A stretch of 64,000 nucleotides of DNA, taken from contig NZ_JRMB01000001.1 in NCBI RefSeq assembly GCF_000759445.1, forward strand, positions 1,426,001-1,490,000, written 5' to 3'. Below the pieces are notes generated by a model. That model had not been told where the DNA came from. It did not search any database and was given only the letters and a program-made list of their open reading frames with translations. Shown piece by piece: positions 27,555 to 37,461 of this stretch (its first letter is position 1; each line of letters begins with the position of its first letter). This DNA comes from Pseudomonas lutea (GTDB lineage Bacteria; Pseudomonadota; Gammaproteobacteria; Pseudomonadales; Pseudomonadaceae). Position numbers and translations under genes: made by a program.

Positions 27555-28799
27555 ATGCACGTTCGACGCAACGCACTGACCGCTTCCATTCTTGCCACCC
27601 TTTTCAGCTGCGGCATCCAGGCCGCCAACGCCGCCGAAGTCGCCCCCGACCTTCTGTTGAAAAAAGCCCAGGCCGAACAGAAGCCTTATCTGGCAACCGT
27701 CAAGCAACTGGTGGACATCGACACTGGCACGGGTCAGGCCGCCGGCCTGAAGATGGTCAGCGCGGTGCTGGTCGAGCGTTTGAAAGCCTTGGGCGCGAGC
27801 GTTGAAACCTCGCCAGCCACGCCATCGGCAGGCGACAACATCGTCGGTACGATTAAGGGCACGGGCAGCAAATCGTTCCTGCTGATGATCCACTACGACA
27901 CCGTGTTCGGCCCCGGAACCGCAGCGAAACGGCCGTTCCGTGTTGACGCCGAGCGCGCCTACGGGCCGGGCGTGGCTGATGCCAAAGGCGGTGTGGCCAT
28001 GGTGCTGCACACCTTGCAGTTGCTCAAGGATGAGAAATTCAAAGACTTCGGCACGCTCACGGTGCTGTTCAACCCCGACGAAGAAACCGGTTCGGCAGGC
28101 TCGAAAACCCTCATCGCCGAACTGGCCCGCAAGCATGACTACGTGTTCTCGTTCGAGCCGCCGGACAAGGACGCCGTCACGGTCGCGACCAACGGCATCA
28201 ACGGCGTGTTCGTTGACGTGAAAGGCAAATCATCCCACGCCGGCTCCGCGCCGGAAGCCGGGCGCAATGCGGCCATGGAGCTGGCGCATCAGCTGGTGCA
28301 GCTCAAGGATCTGGGCGATCCCGCCAAGGGCACCACCGTCAACTGGACGCTCATCAAAGGCGGCGAGAAGCGCAACATCATCCCATCGAGCGCGGCGGCG
28401 GAAGGTGACATGCGTTATTCGGACCTGAGTGAATCCGACCGCGTGCTCGCGGACGGCCAGCGCATCGTGCAAAGCAAAATGATCGACGGCACCGAGGTCA
28501 GCTTCCGCCTCGACAAAGGCCGTCCGCCGCTGGCAAAAAACCCTGCAACCGATGATCTGGCGAAAACGGCACAAGCGCTTTACGGCAAGATCGGCCGCAC
28601 GCTGGAACCGATTGCCATGCGCTTCGGCACCGACGCCGGTTACGCCTATGTGCCCGACAGTCAAAAGCCGGCCGTGCTGGAAACCATGGGCGTGGTCGGT
28701 GCCGGTCTGCATGCCGACGACGAGTACATGGAGCTGTCCAGCATCGCCCCTCGGCTGTACCTGACGGCAGCATTGATCATGCAACTGTCGGGCAAATGA
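27555..28799 (+). CDS. Glutamate carboxypeptidase (carboxypeptidase G2 type)
   Basis: A 414-residue M20-family dizinc peptidase, near-identical in length to Pseudomonas CPG2 (415), which removes C-terminal glutamate from folates and similar compounds. The signal peptide covers about residues 1-27. Metal and catalytic residues are placed as expected: H113 in MIHYDTVF, D142 in VADAKGG, E176/E177 in PDEETGS, E201 in FEPP and the late His in GLHADDEY. GAGGGA precedes the ATG at 27555. Periplasmic location is inferred from the signal. Confidence 0.88.
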   Translation: MHVRRNALTASILATLFSCGIQAANAAEVAPDLLLKKAQAEQKPYLATVKQLVDIDTGTGQAAGLKMVSAVLVERLKALGASVETSPATPSAGDNIVGTIKGTGSKSFLLMIHYDTVFGPGTAAKRPFRVDAERAYGPGVADAKGGVAMVLHTLQLLKDEKFKDFGTLTVLFNPDEETGSAGSKTLIAELARKHDYVFSFEPPDKDAVTVATNGINGVFVDVKGKSSHAGSAPEAGRNAAMELAHQLVQLKDLGDPAKGTTVNWTLIKGGEKRNIIPSSAAAEGDMRYSDLSESDRVLADGQRIVQSKMIDGTEVSFRLDKGRPPLAKNPATDDLAKTAQALYGKIGRTLEPIAMRFGTDAGYAYVPDSQKPAVLETMGVVGAGLHADDEYMELSSIAPRLYLTAALIMQLSGK

Positions 28800-28807
28800 T
28801 CCGGCTG

Positions 28808-29113
28808 TTACCCCAGCGCTGTGCGTAGATCACACCACATATGCACTTTTGACACATAGCGTTCTCCCACCGCCACGGCACAGGGCTCCACACCAAAGGG
28901 TGTGAAGCCCTGCCGTTCGTACAAGCCCTGCGCACCGTGATTGCCTTGCGTCACCGTCAGCTGCACCAGCAACAGCTGTGGCTGCGCGCGCGCATGGTCC
29001 AGCACGCGTCTAACAAGCTCTGCCCCGATGCCTTTGCCCCGCTGTGCTTGAGGTTCGCCGAAGATCCAGTGGTCCTTCGCAAGGCGCCACGACAGTGCCG
29101 GCGCTGCACTCAT
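28808..29113 (-). pseudogene. GNAT acetyltransferase remnant (C-terminal half)
   Basis: The 101-codon frame encodes only the acetyl-CoA-binding half of a GNAT protein (QAQRGKGIGAELVRRVL, then NHGAQGLYERQGFTPFG). Full members have some 60-80 residues more at the N-terminus, and the strand expected between IFG and QAQRG (usually about five residues such as VYVDP) is missing. No matching N-terminal part is found upstream. It is more likely a relic than a working short enzyme. Confidence 0.6.
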
Positions 29114-29244
29114 TCAGCGGCTTTTCCCGCCGCCTATTGCAAAAACCCTGCTGCCGACTGCAACCTCCACGGTTTGTGCGGCTCAGACTATTCGCAACCG
29201 GCAAATCGCGCAGCGTGGGCGCGTCAGTTTCGAGGGAGATTTAC

Positions 29245-30096
29245 ATGCGTTTCAGATCATTCATCCAGTGTCTTGCTGCGGTGCCGCTGGCGCTGCTGAT
29301 GGCAGGGACGGCCGTTGCCAGCGAAGAAACGCAGCTGATCCAGTCAATCAACAGCTACCGCAGCCAGGCTCAGCCTTGCGCCAATGTCGCGTCCACCGAG
29401 CTGCCGCCGCTCAACAGCGACCCGCGCCTGAACCTGCCCGCCAGTGGCACGGTGGATCTGCAGCCGATGCTGTCGCGGGCGTCCTACCCAATGGTCAGCG
29501 TCCAGGCGATCACCCTCTCCGGCCCGCGCGACGCGCAAGCGGCCATGGCAGCCATTCAGGAAAGTTTTTGTCAGGTGGTGCTGAACCCGCAGTTCGTTGA
29601 TATCGGCGTCAGCCGCAACGACCGCGACTGGCGCATCGTGCTGGCCCGCCCGCTGCTGGCAGGCGGTTTGGGCAATGCCCAGGCGGAGGGCCAGAAGCTG
29701 CTGGGCCTGATCAACGACGTGCGCAAGCAACCGCAACAATGCGGCGGCCAGCCATTCGCCGCCGCGGCGCCGCTGGTCTGGAACGACACGCTGATGAGCG
29801 CAGCCGAAAGCCATTCGCGCTCCATGGCCAACAACAATTACTTTGACCACAAAGGCCGCAACGGTGGCACCCCGGGCGACCGCGCCGAACTGGCCGGTTA
29901 CATCGGCCAGCAGATCGGCGAAAACATCGCCGCCGGCCAGGACAACGCGCGCAAGGTGGTGGAGGGTTGGCTGGCCAGTCCGGGGCATTGCGCCAACCTG
30001 ATGAACCCGCAGTTTCACGACTTGGGCGCCGCCTACGCCGTGGACCCGAAAAGCGACGCGGGCATCTACTGGACGGCGCTGTTCGGCGTGCAGTAA
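29245..30096 (+). CDS. Secreted CAP-domain (SCP/PR-1, YkwD-like) protein
   Basis: A 283-residue exported protein. The signal peptide ends near AGTAVAS. Residues about 155-283 form a CAP domain: LVWNDTLMSAAESHSRSMA, YFDHKGRNG, IGENIAAGQ and SPGHCANLMNP with the conserved His and Glu residues. The N-terminal 130 residues look like a degenerate second module (QLIQSINSYRSQ resembles LLGLINDVRKQ). GAGGGAG precedes the ATG. Bacterial CAP proteins are extracellular and mostly of unknown function. Confidence 0.85.
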   Translation: MRFRSFIQCLAAVPLALLMAGTAVASEETQLIQSINSYRSQAQPCANVASTELPPLNSDPRLNLPASGTVDLQPMLSRASYPMVSVQAITLSGPRDAQAAMAAIQESFCQVVLNPQFVDIGVSRNDRDWRIVLARPLLAGGLGNAQAEGQKLLGLINDVRKQPQQCGGQPFAAAAPLVWNDTLMSAAESHSRSMANNNYFDHKGRNGGTPGDRAELAGYIGQQIGENIAAGQDNARKVVEGWLASPGHCANLMNPQFHDLGAAYAVDPKSDAGIYWTALFGVQ

Positions 30097-30171
30097 CCGA
30101 CACAGTGACAGGCGCGTGTCTTGCGGTCGGCGGCACGGCGCCGGCCAATGGCCTGTCAAGATTGTCAGTGC

Positions 30172-31317
30172 TCAGGCCTGTGTGACGTAGCCAGTCGCTG
30201 CGTCATCGCCGCTCACTTCCGTGTAATGCCGCTGATAGGCCAGCGCCTGCCCCTGCGCATCGAACAGATGGCAGCGATGGCCCTGCACACCGACCCGCAA
30301 CAGCTGACCGGCCTTGACCGTCGACATGCCCTCCCCCTTGATCATCAGGTCATGGGCCTCGTCGGTCTGGGCATGGGTGAAGGTTTCCCCGCCGAGATGC
30401 TCGACGACCAGGGCTTTCACCGGGATCTGCGCATCGCCTTCGCCGCGCTCCGACAAATGCTCGGGACGCAGGCCCAGGGTCAACGCATCGCCCGCCTTGA
30501 TCTGCTCGCCCTTCACTGGCACCCGCAACAGCCCACCGCCCGGCAGGCTGACCTGCACGCCGGTGGCATCGGCTGCGACGGCGGTGACCGGCAGAAAGCT
30601 CATCTGCGGCGAGCCGATGAAGCCTGCGACGAAGCGGTTGCGCGGATGATGGTAGAGCTCCAGCGGTGAGCCGACCTGCTCGATGCAGCCCTTGTTGAGC
30701 ACGACGATCTTGTCAGCGAGGGTCATCGCTTCGACCTGATCATGGGTCACGTAGACCATGGTCGCCTGCAAGTCGGCGTGTAACCTGGCGATCTCGATGC
30801 GCATCTGCACCCGCAGCGATGCGTCCAGGTTGGAGAGCGGCTCGTCGAACAGAAAGACTTCAGGCTCATGCACGATGGCGCGACCAATGGCCACGCGCTG
30901 ACGCTGGCCGCCCGACAACGCCTTGGGTTTGCGATCCAGCAGCGGTTCCAGCTGCAGGATGCGCGCGGCGTTGCGCACTTTGGCTTCGATCTGATCCTTT
31001 GGGTTTTTTTGCATCTTCAGCCCGAAGGCGATGTTGTCGTAGACCGACATGTGCGGGTACAGCGCGTAGGACTGGAAGACCATGGCCACACCGCGGTCGG
31101 CCGGCTCCAGATAAGTCACGTCCCGCGCACCGATGCGAATCTGCCCCTGAGTGATGCTCTCAAGCCCGGCGATGCAGCGCAGCAAAGTCGATTTGCCACA
31201 CCCGGACGGCCCGACGAAGACCACGAACTCGCGGCTCTCGATGCTCAGGTGGATGTCATGCAAGACCTTGATCTCGCCGTAGGCTTTCTCGACGCCACTC
31301 AAACTGAGCTCAGTCAA
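30172..31317 (-). CDS. ABC transporter ATPase (MalK/UgpC/SmoK type)
   Basis: A 381-residue nucleotide-binding subunit for a CUT1 carbohydrate importer. Walker A is GPSGCGKST, the signature [14 protein letters not shown], Walker [13 protein letters not shown], and the switch His is in [10 protein letters not shown]; a C-terminal TOBE/OB domain (GLRPEHLS) is present. The start appears to be a TTG at 31317 with GGGGA upstream, since no in-frame ATG lies near. It is divergent from the binding protein and permease genes, and should power them. An alternative ATT start one codon earlier cannot be excluded. Confidence 0.88.
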   Translation of the reverse strand: MTELSLSGVEKAYGEIKVLHDIHLSIESREFVVFVGPSGCGKSTLLRCIAGLESITQGQIRIGARDVTYLEPADRGVAMVFQSYALYPHMSVYDNIAFGLKMQKNPKDQIEAKVRNAARILQLEPLLDRKPKALSGGQRQRVAIGRAIVHEPEVFLFDEPLSNLDASLRVQMRIEIARLHADLQATMVYVTHDQVEAMTLADKIVVLNKGCIEQVGSPLELYHHPRNRFVAGFIGSPQMSFLPVTAVAADATGVQVSLPGGGLLRVPVKGEQIKAGDALTLGLRPEHLSERGEGDAQIPVKALVVEHLGGETFTHAQTDEAHDLMIKGEGMSTVKAGQLLRVGVQGHRCHLFDAQGQALAYQRHYTEVSGDDAATGYVTQA

Positions 31318-31412
31318 AATCGTGTCCCCTGAAGTTATTGTTGTGGGGTAATGGGCACCTGCGTTGACGAAGCAATGCACCGACTTGACAGCCAGACATT
31401 TCGTCCTACGAT

Positions 31413-31438
31413 CATTTGTAATTCGTAAATTACAAATG
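31413..31438. promoter_or_regulatory. Perfect 11-bp inverted repeat in divergent polyol-transport promoter
   Basis: CATTTGTAATT-CGTA-AATTACAAATG is a perfect dyad with 11-base arms and a 4-base spacer, AT-rich against a GC-rich background. It lies about 95 bases from the ATPase start and 133 bases from the binding-protein start, so one regulator could govern both directions. The SorC/DeoR-like protein encoded at 34868 is the obvious candidate. Confidence 0.75.
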
Positions 31439-31570
31439 TCAAGGAGCTGCCCCAAGACGGACGGATCAGGCCCGAGCACCGAGCGCCATGGCGCACCGAC
31501 GTGCGAAAAAAACGAGATCGCCCCCACATCCCGCGTAACCCTCACCCACAACAATAACGAGGTCACGTAA

Positions 31571-32905
31571 ATGAAGAAGCTGGTATGGAATGCCCTTGCC
31601 GTGTCCATTGCGCTGGGGTCCGGCGCTGCACAGGCCTGGACGCTGGAGGAAGCGGCCGCGCCGTACAAGGGCACCGAGATCAAGGCGATTTTCCTCGACC
31701 GTCCCGGTTACGCCGCCGCGATCAAACTATTGCCCGAATTCGAGAAGAAGACGGGCATCAAGGTCAGCTACGAAACCATCCCTTACGAGAACAGCCGCGA
31801 GCGTGAGGTGCTGAGCTTTACCTCAGGCGAACAGCTCGACGTGGTGCTGACGGACGTGGTGTGGATTGGCGAATTCGCCGGCAATGGCTGGCTCGAACCG
31901 GTCACCACCTTCACGCAGGACGCCAAGCTCGCCGACCCTGCGCTCAACCTCGACGGCTTTTTTCCGATTCTGCTGGAGTCGTTCGGTGGCTGGGATAAAC
32001 AGACTTACGGCCTGCCGTTCGATAACTATTCCGGCCTGCTCTTCTACAACAAATGCATGCTCAGGGACGCCGGCTTCGACAAGCCGCCAGCGACGTGGGA
32101 TGAGCTGCTCAAGGACTACGCGCCCAAACTCACTGACAAGAGCAAGGATCGCTACGCCTACGCCCTGCAATCTCGACGCGGTGAAACGCAGTCCGCCGAC
32201 AGCTTCATGCGCTTCCTCTGGCCATTCGGTGGCTCACTGCTGGACGATCAGTTCAAGTCCAACCTCAATTCCAAGGCATCTCAGCAGGGCCTGCAGTTTC
32301 GCCAGGACCTGATGAAGTTCATGCCACCGGGCATCGTCGATTACGACCACAACGAAGCGGTCAACGCCCTCGCCCAGGGCAAAGTAGCGATGATCACCGA
32401 GTGGTCCGCGTTCTACAGCACCCTGGCGGACCCCGGGAAATCAAAAATCACCGACTGCCTTGCCGTGGCCACAGAACCCAAAGGACCTGCCGGGCTGAAA
32501 CCTGCGTTGGGTGGATTCTCCCTGGGCGTTAACGCCAAATCAGAAGACAAACAAAAAGCCGCGGCGTGGCTGTTCATTCAGTGGGTCACCTCCGAAGCCA
32601 TGGCCAAACCGTACCTGGAAGCCGGCGGCGTCAGCGGGCGCATGTCGGTGTACAAGGACGCCGAGGTGCAGAAGAAATACCCGTTCGTGCAGCCGATGGT
32701 GACCTCGTGGGAAGGCGGCGTGCCTGACTACCGCCCACGCTTCCCGCAGTGGCCTGAAATTTCCGAAGTGGTCGGCGAGAACGGCACCGCGATCATGCTC
32801 GGCAAAATGAGCGTGGAGGCCGGGGCCAAGGCGATCGGCAGCCGCATGGAGGACATCCTCAAGAAGGCAGGGTATTACGACGGCAAAGCCAAATTGCTGA
32901 AGTGA
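31571..32905 (+). CDS. Polyol/sugar ABC transporter, periplasmic binding protein
   Basis: A 444-residue CUT1-family binding protein resembling sorbitol/mannitol proteins (SmoE/MtlE). The signal peptide ends GSGAAQA. Early mature sequence [27 protein letters not shown], then [11 protein letters not shown] and [16 protein letters not shown], fit the family. A CGAGG ribosome site precedes the ATG. A REPIN separates it from the permease genes, which often lets the binding protein be made in excess. Ligand is inferred to be a polyol from the neighbours. Confidence 0.87.
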   Translation: MKKLVWNALAVSIALGSGAAQAWTLEEAAAPYKGTEIKAIFLDRPGYAAAIKLLPEFEKKTGIKVSYETIPYENSREREVLSFTSGEQLDVVLTDVVWIGEFAGNGWLEPVTTFTQDAKLADPALNLDGFFPILLESFGGWDKQTYGLPFDNYSGLLFYNKCMLRDAGFDKPPATWDELLKDYAPKLTDKSKDRYAYALQSRRGETQSADSFMRFLWPFGGSLLDDQFKSNLNSKASQQGLQFRQDLMKFMPPGIVDYDHNEAVNALAQGKVAMITEWSAFYSTLADPGKSKITDCLAVATEPKGPAGLKPALGGFSLGVNAKSEDKQKAAAWLFIQWVTSEAMAKPYLEAGGVSGRMSVYKDAEVQKKYPFVQPMVTSWEGGVPDYRPRFPQWPEISEVVGENGTAIMLGKMSVEAGAKAIGSRMEDILKKAGYYDGKAKLLK

Positions 32906-32922
32906 CGGGCTGATCACAACCC

Positions 32923-33009
32923 GTAGGAGCCGGCTTGCTGGCGAACGCGACAGGGCAGACACCGCTGCGTTGAGTGGCCTGCCGCATTCGCCAGCAAGCC
33001 GGCTCCTAC
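32923..33009. repeat. REPIN inside the transporter operon
   Basis: GTAGGAGCCGGCTTGCTGGC is mirrored by GCCAGCAAGCCGGCTCCTAC with about 45 bases between. It lies between the binding-protein stop and the first permease start and would form a stable hairpin in the operon transcript. Confidence 0.88.
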
Positions 33010-33060
33010 AGGGATCAGCGAAGTGCCGCCAGATGTGTGTAGCCTCGAGACTCAACCCCC

Positions 33061-33963
33061 ATGCCGAAGAACAAAAAACCGTTCCCGACCTTGTGGAACA
33101 ACACCCGCGCGGCGTTTGCCTTTCTCGCGCCGGCCACCGTTGCACTGGCGCTGATCGGCATCTTTCCCACCGTGTTTGCGCTGGTCAACTCGTTCCGCCA
33201 GTACAACCTCGCCCGGCCCAAAGATGCGACGCCGTTCATTGGCTTCGACAACTACCTCAACGTGCTGAACGACGCTTCGTTCTGGGCGGCATTGGGTCGA
33301 ACCGGGCTGTTCCTGATCACTGTGGTGCCGATCCAGCTGGCGCTGGGCCTGATCATCGCGCTGATGCTGCACAAGCCCGGGCTGTCAGGTTTCAAATTGC
33401 TGGCGCGCATGAGCCTGGTGATTCCCCTGGCCACAGCGCCCGCCGTCGCCGGGCTGATCGGCCGGCTGATCTTCAACCGCGATTTCGGCGTGGCCAACGC
33501 GTTGCTGACGCTGGTCAATGCCGGGCCCGTCGAATGGCTGGGCGACACCACCAACGCGTTCATCGCAGTGGCGTTGATGGACATCTGGCAGTGGACGCCC
33601 TTCTGCGCGCTGGTGTTGCTAGCCGGGCTGACCATGGTGCCCAATGAAATCGAAGAAGCCGCGCGCCTGGAAACCCGCAGTCGCTGGCAAATCGTGCGCT
33701 ACGTGCAGCTGCCCTTCCTGCTGCCGAGCGCGACGGTGATCCTGATCCTGCGCACCGCCGACATCCTGAAGATGTTCGACACCGTGTTCACCATGACCCG
33801 TGGCGGGCCCGGCGCAGCCACCGAACTGGTCAGCGTGTACATCCAGCGCATCGGCTTTCGCGTGTTCGATCAGGGCGTGGCCTCGGCCCAAGCCATCCTG
33901 ATGCTGATCCTGACCATCGTGCTGGCTCGGCTGTACATCAAATTCGTTTACCGGGAGATCTGA
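33061..33963 (+). CDS. Polyol/sugar ABC transporter permease 1
   Basis: A 300-residue MalF-type membrane subunit with six predicted hydrophobic segments. The ATPase-contact loop is EEAARLETRSRWQIVRYVQLP, described by its EAA...G-like core (EEAARLE). The second permease starts two bases after its stop, so the two are co-translated. Confidence 0.9.
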   Translation: MPKNKKPFPTLWNNTRAAFAFLAPATVALALIGIFPTVFALVNSFRQYNLARPKDATPFIGFDNYLNVLNDASFWAALGRTGLFLITVVPIQLALGLIIALMLHKPGLSGFKLLARMSLVIPLATAPAVAGLIGRLIFNRDFGVANALLTLVNAGPVEWLGDTTNAFIAVALMDIWQWTPFCALVLLAGLTMVPNEIEEAARLETRSRWQIVRYVQLPFLLPSATVILILRTADILKMFDTVFTMTRGGPGAATELVSVYIQRIGFRVFDQGVASAQAILMLILTIVLARLYIKFVYREI

Positions 33964-33964
33964 C

Positions 33965-34831
33965 ATGGCCACCGTACCGGCTGCAAAACCTCCGACCTCC
34001 CCCGCCTTCGTCCGGCCACGCGCCAGGGTCAACGCCTGGCACCTCGTCGGCCTGCTGGCGATCTTTCTGTTTGCGGTCTTTCCGTTCTACTGGATGGTCG
34101 CCACCAGCCTCAAAACCCAGGCCGAAGCGCTGGCCTCGCCGCCGATCTGGGCCTTTACCCCGCACCTGGATAATTACGTGAAAGTGCTGTTCGAGCGCGA
34201 CGTGCTGCACAGCCTCGGCAATTCGCTGATCGTGGCGGTGAGCACCACGGTGCTGGCGGTCGGGCTTGGCACGCCGGCCGCCTATGCGCTGGCGCGGTTT
34301 GAATTCAAGGGCAAGGAAGACTTGTGGTTCTGGTTCATCACCAACCGCATGCTCAGCCCGATCGTGGTGGCACTGCCTATTTTCCTGATGGCGCGCAACA
34401 TGGGCCTGATCGACACGCACCTGGTGCTCATCCTCATTTACCTGACCTTCAACCTGCCCATTGTGGTGTGGATCTGCACCGATCAGTTTCGCGGCGTACC
34501 GAAAGACCTGGACGAGGCCGCGCGGCTGTCGGGCGCATCGCGCTTTACCATCTTCTGGCGCATCGCCCTGCCGCTGGCGATGCCTGGGGTGGCGGTCTCG
34601 GCGATCTTCTCCTTTATCTTTTCCTGGAACGAGCTGCTGTATGCGCTGGTGCTGACCCGCAGCGCCGCGCGCACTGCGCCAGTGACTGCGACGAGCTTCA
34701 TGAGCGGCTACGACTTGCCGTGGGGCGAAATCATGGCCACCGGCACGCTGATTGTGTTCCCGGTGATTATCTTCGCGCTGATGGTTTCCAAGCATCTGGT
34801 GCAAGGGCTGACCATGGGTGCAGTGAAGTAA
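33965..34831 (+). CDS. Polyol/sugar ABC transporter permease 2
   Basis: A 288-residue MalG-type membrane subunit with about six hydrophobic segments. The EAA loop reads DEAARLSGASRFTIFWRIALP (core DEAARLSGAS). Two permeases plus one ATPase dimer form the usual CUT1 importer. Confidence 0.9.
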   Translation: MATVPAAKPPTSPAFVRPRARVNAWHLVGLLAIFLFAVFPFYWMVATSLKTQAEALASPPIWAFTPHLDNYVKVLFERDVLHSLGNSLIVAVSTTVLAVGLGTPAAYALARFEFKGKEDLWFWFITNRMLSPIVVALPIFLMARNMGLIDTHLVLILIYLTFNLPIVVWICTDQFRGVPKDLDEAARLSGASRFTIFWRIALPLAMPGVAVSAIFSFIFSWNELLYALVLTRSAARTAPVTATSFMSGYDLPWGEIMATGTLIVFPVIIFALMVSKHLVQGLTMGAVK

Positions 34832-34867
34832 ACGCCCTGTTTTAGCGGCCATCGCAAGGACACCATC

Positions 34868-35848
34868 GTGCACAGTCATTACCCGCAAGCCGGCGCCGAC
34901 ACCGAACCGGTGCACGCCGAGGACCAGCACAACATCCGCATCGCCTGGTGCTACTACGTCAACAACATGACCCAGCAGCAGATCGCCGACCGCCTCGGCA
35001 TCACCCGGGTCCGGGTGAACAAGGCGCTGGCGACCTGCCGCGAAACCGGCGTGGTGCAGATCCGCATCAATTCGCCCCTGGCCGCGTGCATCGCGCTGGA
35101 AGACCGCCTGCAGGCACGCTTCGGCCTGCGCCGCGTGACGGTGGTGCCCTCGCCCGACGACCCGTCGAATCTGTTCCGGGTGCTGGGCGTTGGCGTTGCG
35201 CCGAGCCTTGAGGAATACCTCGTTGACGGCTGCACCGTCGCGGTGGGCTGGGGGCGTACGTTGCGCCAGGCCGTGCGCCAGTTGCGCGCCCGCCCTTTGC
35301 CGGACCTCACCGTGCTGTCGCTGCTCGGCGGTCTGCATTACGGCTCGGCGAATAACACCGTGGAAATCGCGTCGAGTTTCGCCGGGCTGTTCGGAGGGGC
35401 TTATTACTACCTCGCGGCGCCGGTGTTCGCACCGTCCGAGCAATACCGCGACATGATCCTCGCGGAACCCTCGGTACAGGGCGTGCTGGGCAAAGCTCGG
35501 CAGGCTGATCTGGCGGTCATCACGGTGGGCGACTTAAGTGAGCGTTCACTGATGCTGGAACTGGGTATGGTCAACGCTGAGGACGCGCGCTCGCTGCGTG
35601 CCGCCGGTGCGGTGGGTGATCTGCTCGGCCGCTGGCTGGACCGCGAAGGCCTCGAAGTCAATCACCCGCTGAACCGCCGCGCCATTGCGCTGGACCTGGA
35701 CGACCTGCGCCGGATCAAGAAGGTGGTGCTGGTGTCCGGTGGCCCGTACAAGGCCGACATCATTCGCGCGGTGCTGCTGCGTAACTTCATCCACGAACTG
35801 GTCATCGACGAACGCGCAGCCCGGCAACTGCTCGATCAGCACGACTGA
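34868..35848 (+). CDS. SorC/DeoR-type sugar-responsive regulator
   Basis: A 326-residue regulator with an N-terminal helix-turn-helix (MTQQQIADRLGITRVRVNKA at about residues 36-55) and a large SorC-type sugar-phosphate-binding domain (VAVGWGRTLRQAV, LSLLGGLHYGS, LILVSGG-like VVLVSGGPYKADIIRAVL). Start is GTG with AAGGA upstream. It follows the permeases by 36 bases, so lies in the same operon, and probably acts at the 31413 dyad. Confidence 0.87.
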   Translation: MHSHYPQAGADTEPVHAEDQHNIRIAWCYYVNNMTQQQIADRLGITRVRVNKALATCRETGVVQIRINSPLAACIALEDRLQARFGLRRVTVVPSPDDPSNLFRVLGVGVAPSLEEYLVDGCTVAVGWGRTLRQAVRQLRARPLPDLTVLSLLGGLHYGSANNTVEIASSFAGLFGGAYYYLAAPVFAPSEQYRDMILAEPSVQGVLGKARQADLAVITVGDLSERSLMLELGMVNAEDARSLRAAGAVGDLLGRWLDREGLEVNHPLNRRAIALDLDDLRRIKKVVLVSGGPYKADIIRAVLLRNFIHELVIDERAARQLLDQHD

Positions 35849-35871
35849 CGTTAATCACGGGAGAGACGGCG

Positions 35872-36591
35872 ATGGCCCGGCATGACTTCAACAGCAAGCG
35901 GATTCTGGTGACCGGTGCGGGCAAAGGCATCGGCCGGGAAACCGTGGAGTGGCTAAAACGTTGTGGCGCGGAGGTTATCGCCATGGGCCGCAATCCCGAC
36001 GACCTGGCGTACGCTGATCGCCCGCTGGTGGCAGACCTGGCCGACGTCGCCGCAACCCGCGCAGCGGTGATGTCGGCGCTGCCGCTCGATGGATTGGTGA
36101 ATTGCGCAGGGGTTGTCGAACTGCAATCGTTTCTCGATACGTCGATCGAGACCTTCGATCACTTGATGGCAGTGAATACCCGCGCGCCGATGGTGATCGC
36201 CCAAGTCGTCGCCAAGGACCTGATGACCCGCAGCATGCCGGGCGCCATTGTCAATGTCTCGAGCCTCGCCGCAGCGGTCGGCACCCGTGACCACCTGGCC
36301 TATTGCGCCTCGAAAGCGGCCCTGGACGCCATGACCCGGGTCATGGCCGTGGAGCTGGGGCCCCACGGCATTCGCGTCAACAGCGTGAACCCGGTGGTGA
36401 CGCTGACGCCCATGGCCGACAAGGCCTGGAGCGACCCGGTGAAGGCCGGCGCGATGCTTGCCCGGATACCGCTGGGCCGTTTTGTTCAGCCAAGCGAAAT
36501 CGCGGCGACCATCGCCTTTCTGCTAAGCGACGACGCCGGCATGATCAACGGCATCACCCTGACCGTGGACGGCGGCTTCAGCGCCGGTTGA
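35872..36591 (+). CDS. Short-chain dehydrogenase, L-xylulose/dicarbonyl reductase-like
   Basis: A 239-residue SDR. The cofactor motif is TGAGKGIGRE at residues about 12-21, the NAG equivalent is NCAGV, the catalytic Ser is in VNVSSLAA and Tyr-Lys in YCASKAA. The sequence pattern, including TRDHLAYCASKAALD and RVNSVNPVV, resembles mammalian DCXR, which interconverts L-xylulose and xylitol. In this operon it is likely a polyol dehydrogenase acting on the imported compound. GGGAGAG precedes the ATG. Exact substrate unknown. Confidence 0.85.
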   Translation: MARHDFNSKRILVTGAGKGIGRETVEWLKRCGAEVIAMGRNPDDLAYADRPLVADLADVAATRAAVMSALPLDGLVNCAGVVELQSFLDTSIETFDHLMAVNTRAPMVIAQVVAKDLMTRSMPGAIVNVSSLAAAVGTRDHLAYCASKAALDAMTRVMAVELGPHGIRVNSVNPVVTLTPMADKAWSDPVKAGAMLARIPLGRFVQPSEIAATIAFLLSDDAGMINGITLTVDGGFSAG

Positions 36592-36600
36592 GGACCGGAC

Positions 36601-37320
36601 TCAGCCCCACAGCGTCCGGCCGAAGAAGGTCAGTGTGCGGTCCCACGCCAGTTGCGACCAGACCGGATCGTATTGCGTACCGGCAATCCGGCCAGGCCCG
36701 ACTGCCGTTTCGTTGGTAAAGGCGTGGTGGGCCAGGTAGCGGTAAAACTCCAGGTCGACGCCGCCTTCGCTGAGTTTGGCTTCGAGCTGGTCGACGCCCT
36801 GCACCGGGAAAAACTCGTCCTGAGTGCCCCAATGCCCTTGCACCGGCACCTTGATGGCCGCAGGGTCGAGGAATTCCAGCGGCGGCATGCCATAAAACAC
36901 CACCCCGGCGGACAGCTCGGGAATAAAGTTCAGGGCCAGCAAAGTCAACGCGCCGCCCATGCAGAAGCCGGTTACGCCGACTTTCAGGCTGTGGCCTTTG
37001 AGGTAATCCACCGCGCCGCGGATGTCCTGGGTTGCTGCGTCGGCGAAGTCGAGTTTGTCCATCAGGTGATGGGCTTCTTCTTCCTCCACCGTCACTTCGC
37101 CACGGTAGAGGTCAGGCACCAGCGCAAAATAACCAGACGCGGCAAGGCGATCGGCAACCCCGCGGATTTGATCGTTCAAGCCCCACCACTCCTGGATGAC
37201 CACCACCGCCGGCGCCCCTTCGGTCTTGGCCGGACTGGCGAGATAGCCGCTGACTTCTTTGCCGTCAGGGCGTTTGAACGTGACGGTGGTGCCCGTTGCG
37301 TGTGTCAGTGCTTGCGTCAT
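36601..37320 (-). CDS. Dienelactone hydrolase family protein
   Basis: A 239-residue alpha/beta hydrolase with the carboxymethylenebutenolidase pattern: QEWWGL (Glu that primes the nucleophile), Cys in GFCMGG, Asp in WGTQDEFF and His in LAHHAF. It ends 9 bases from the convergent dehydrogenase gene. Members outside aromatic pathways are often of unknown substrate, and no dienelactone pathway is visible nearby. Confidence 0.88.
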   Translation of the reverse strand: MTQALTHATGTTVTFKRPDGKEVSGYLASPAKTEGAPAVVVIQEWWGLNDQIRGVADRLAASGYFALVPDLYRGEVTVEEEEAHHLMDKLDFADAATQDIRGAVDYLKGHSLKVGVTGFCMGGALTLLALNFIPELSAGVVFYGMPPLEFLDPAAIKVPVQGHWGTQDEFFPVQGVDQLEAKLSEGGVDLEFYRYLAHHAFTNETAVGPGRIAGTQYDPVWSQLAWDRTLTFFGRTLWG

Positions 37321-37461
37321 GGGATGCTCCCGGCAGGAATACGAAATTGGACGTTAAGGAGTATGAAGCACAGGGTTCAGGCCGCCGTTTCAGCACAGCC
37401 AAAGTCTGGCCGCGCTGTACCGTCGGCGGCAGATCAGTGAACGTTTCGACAGGCACCAGGC

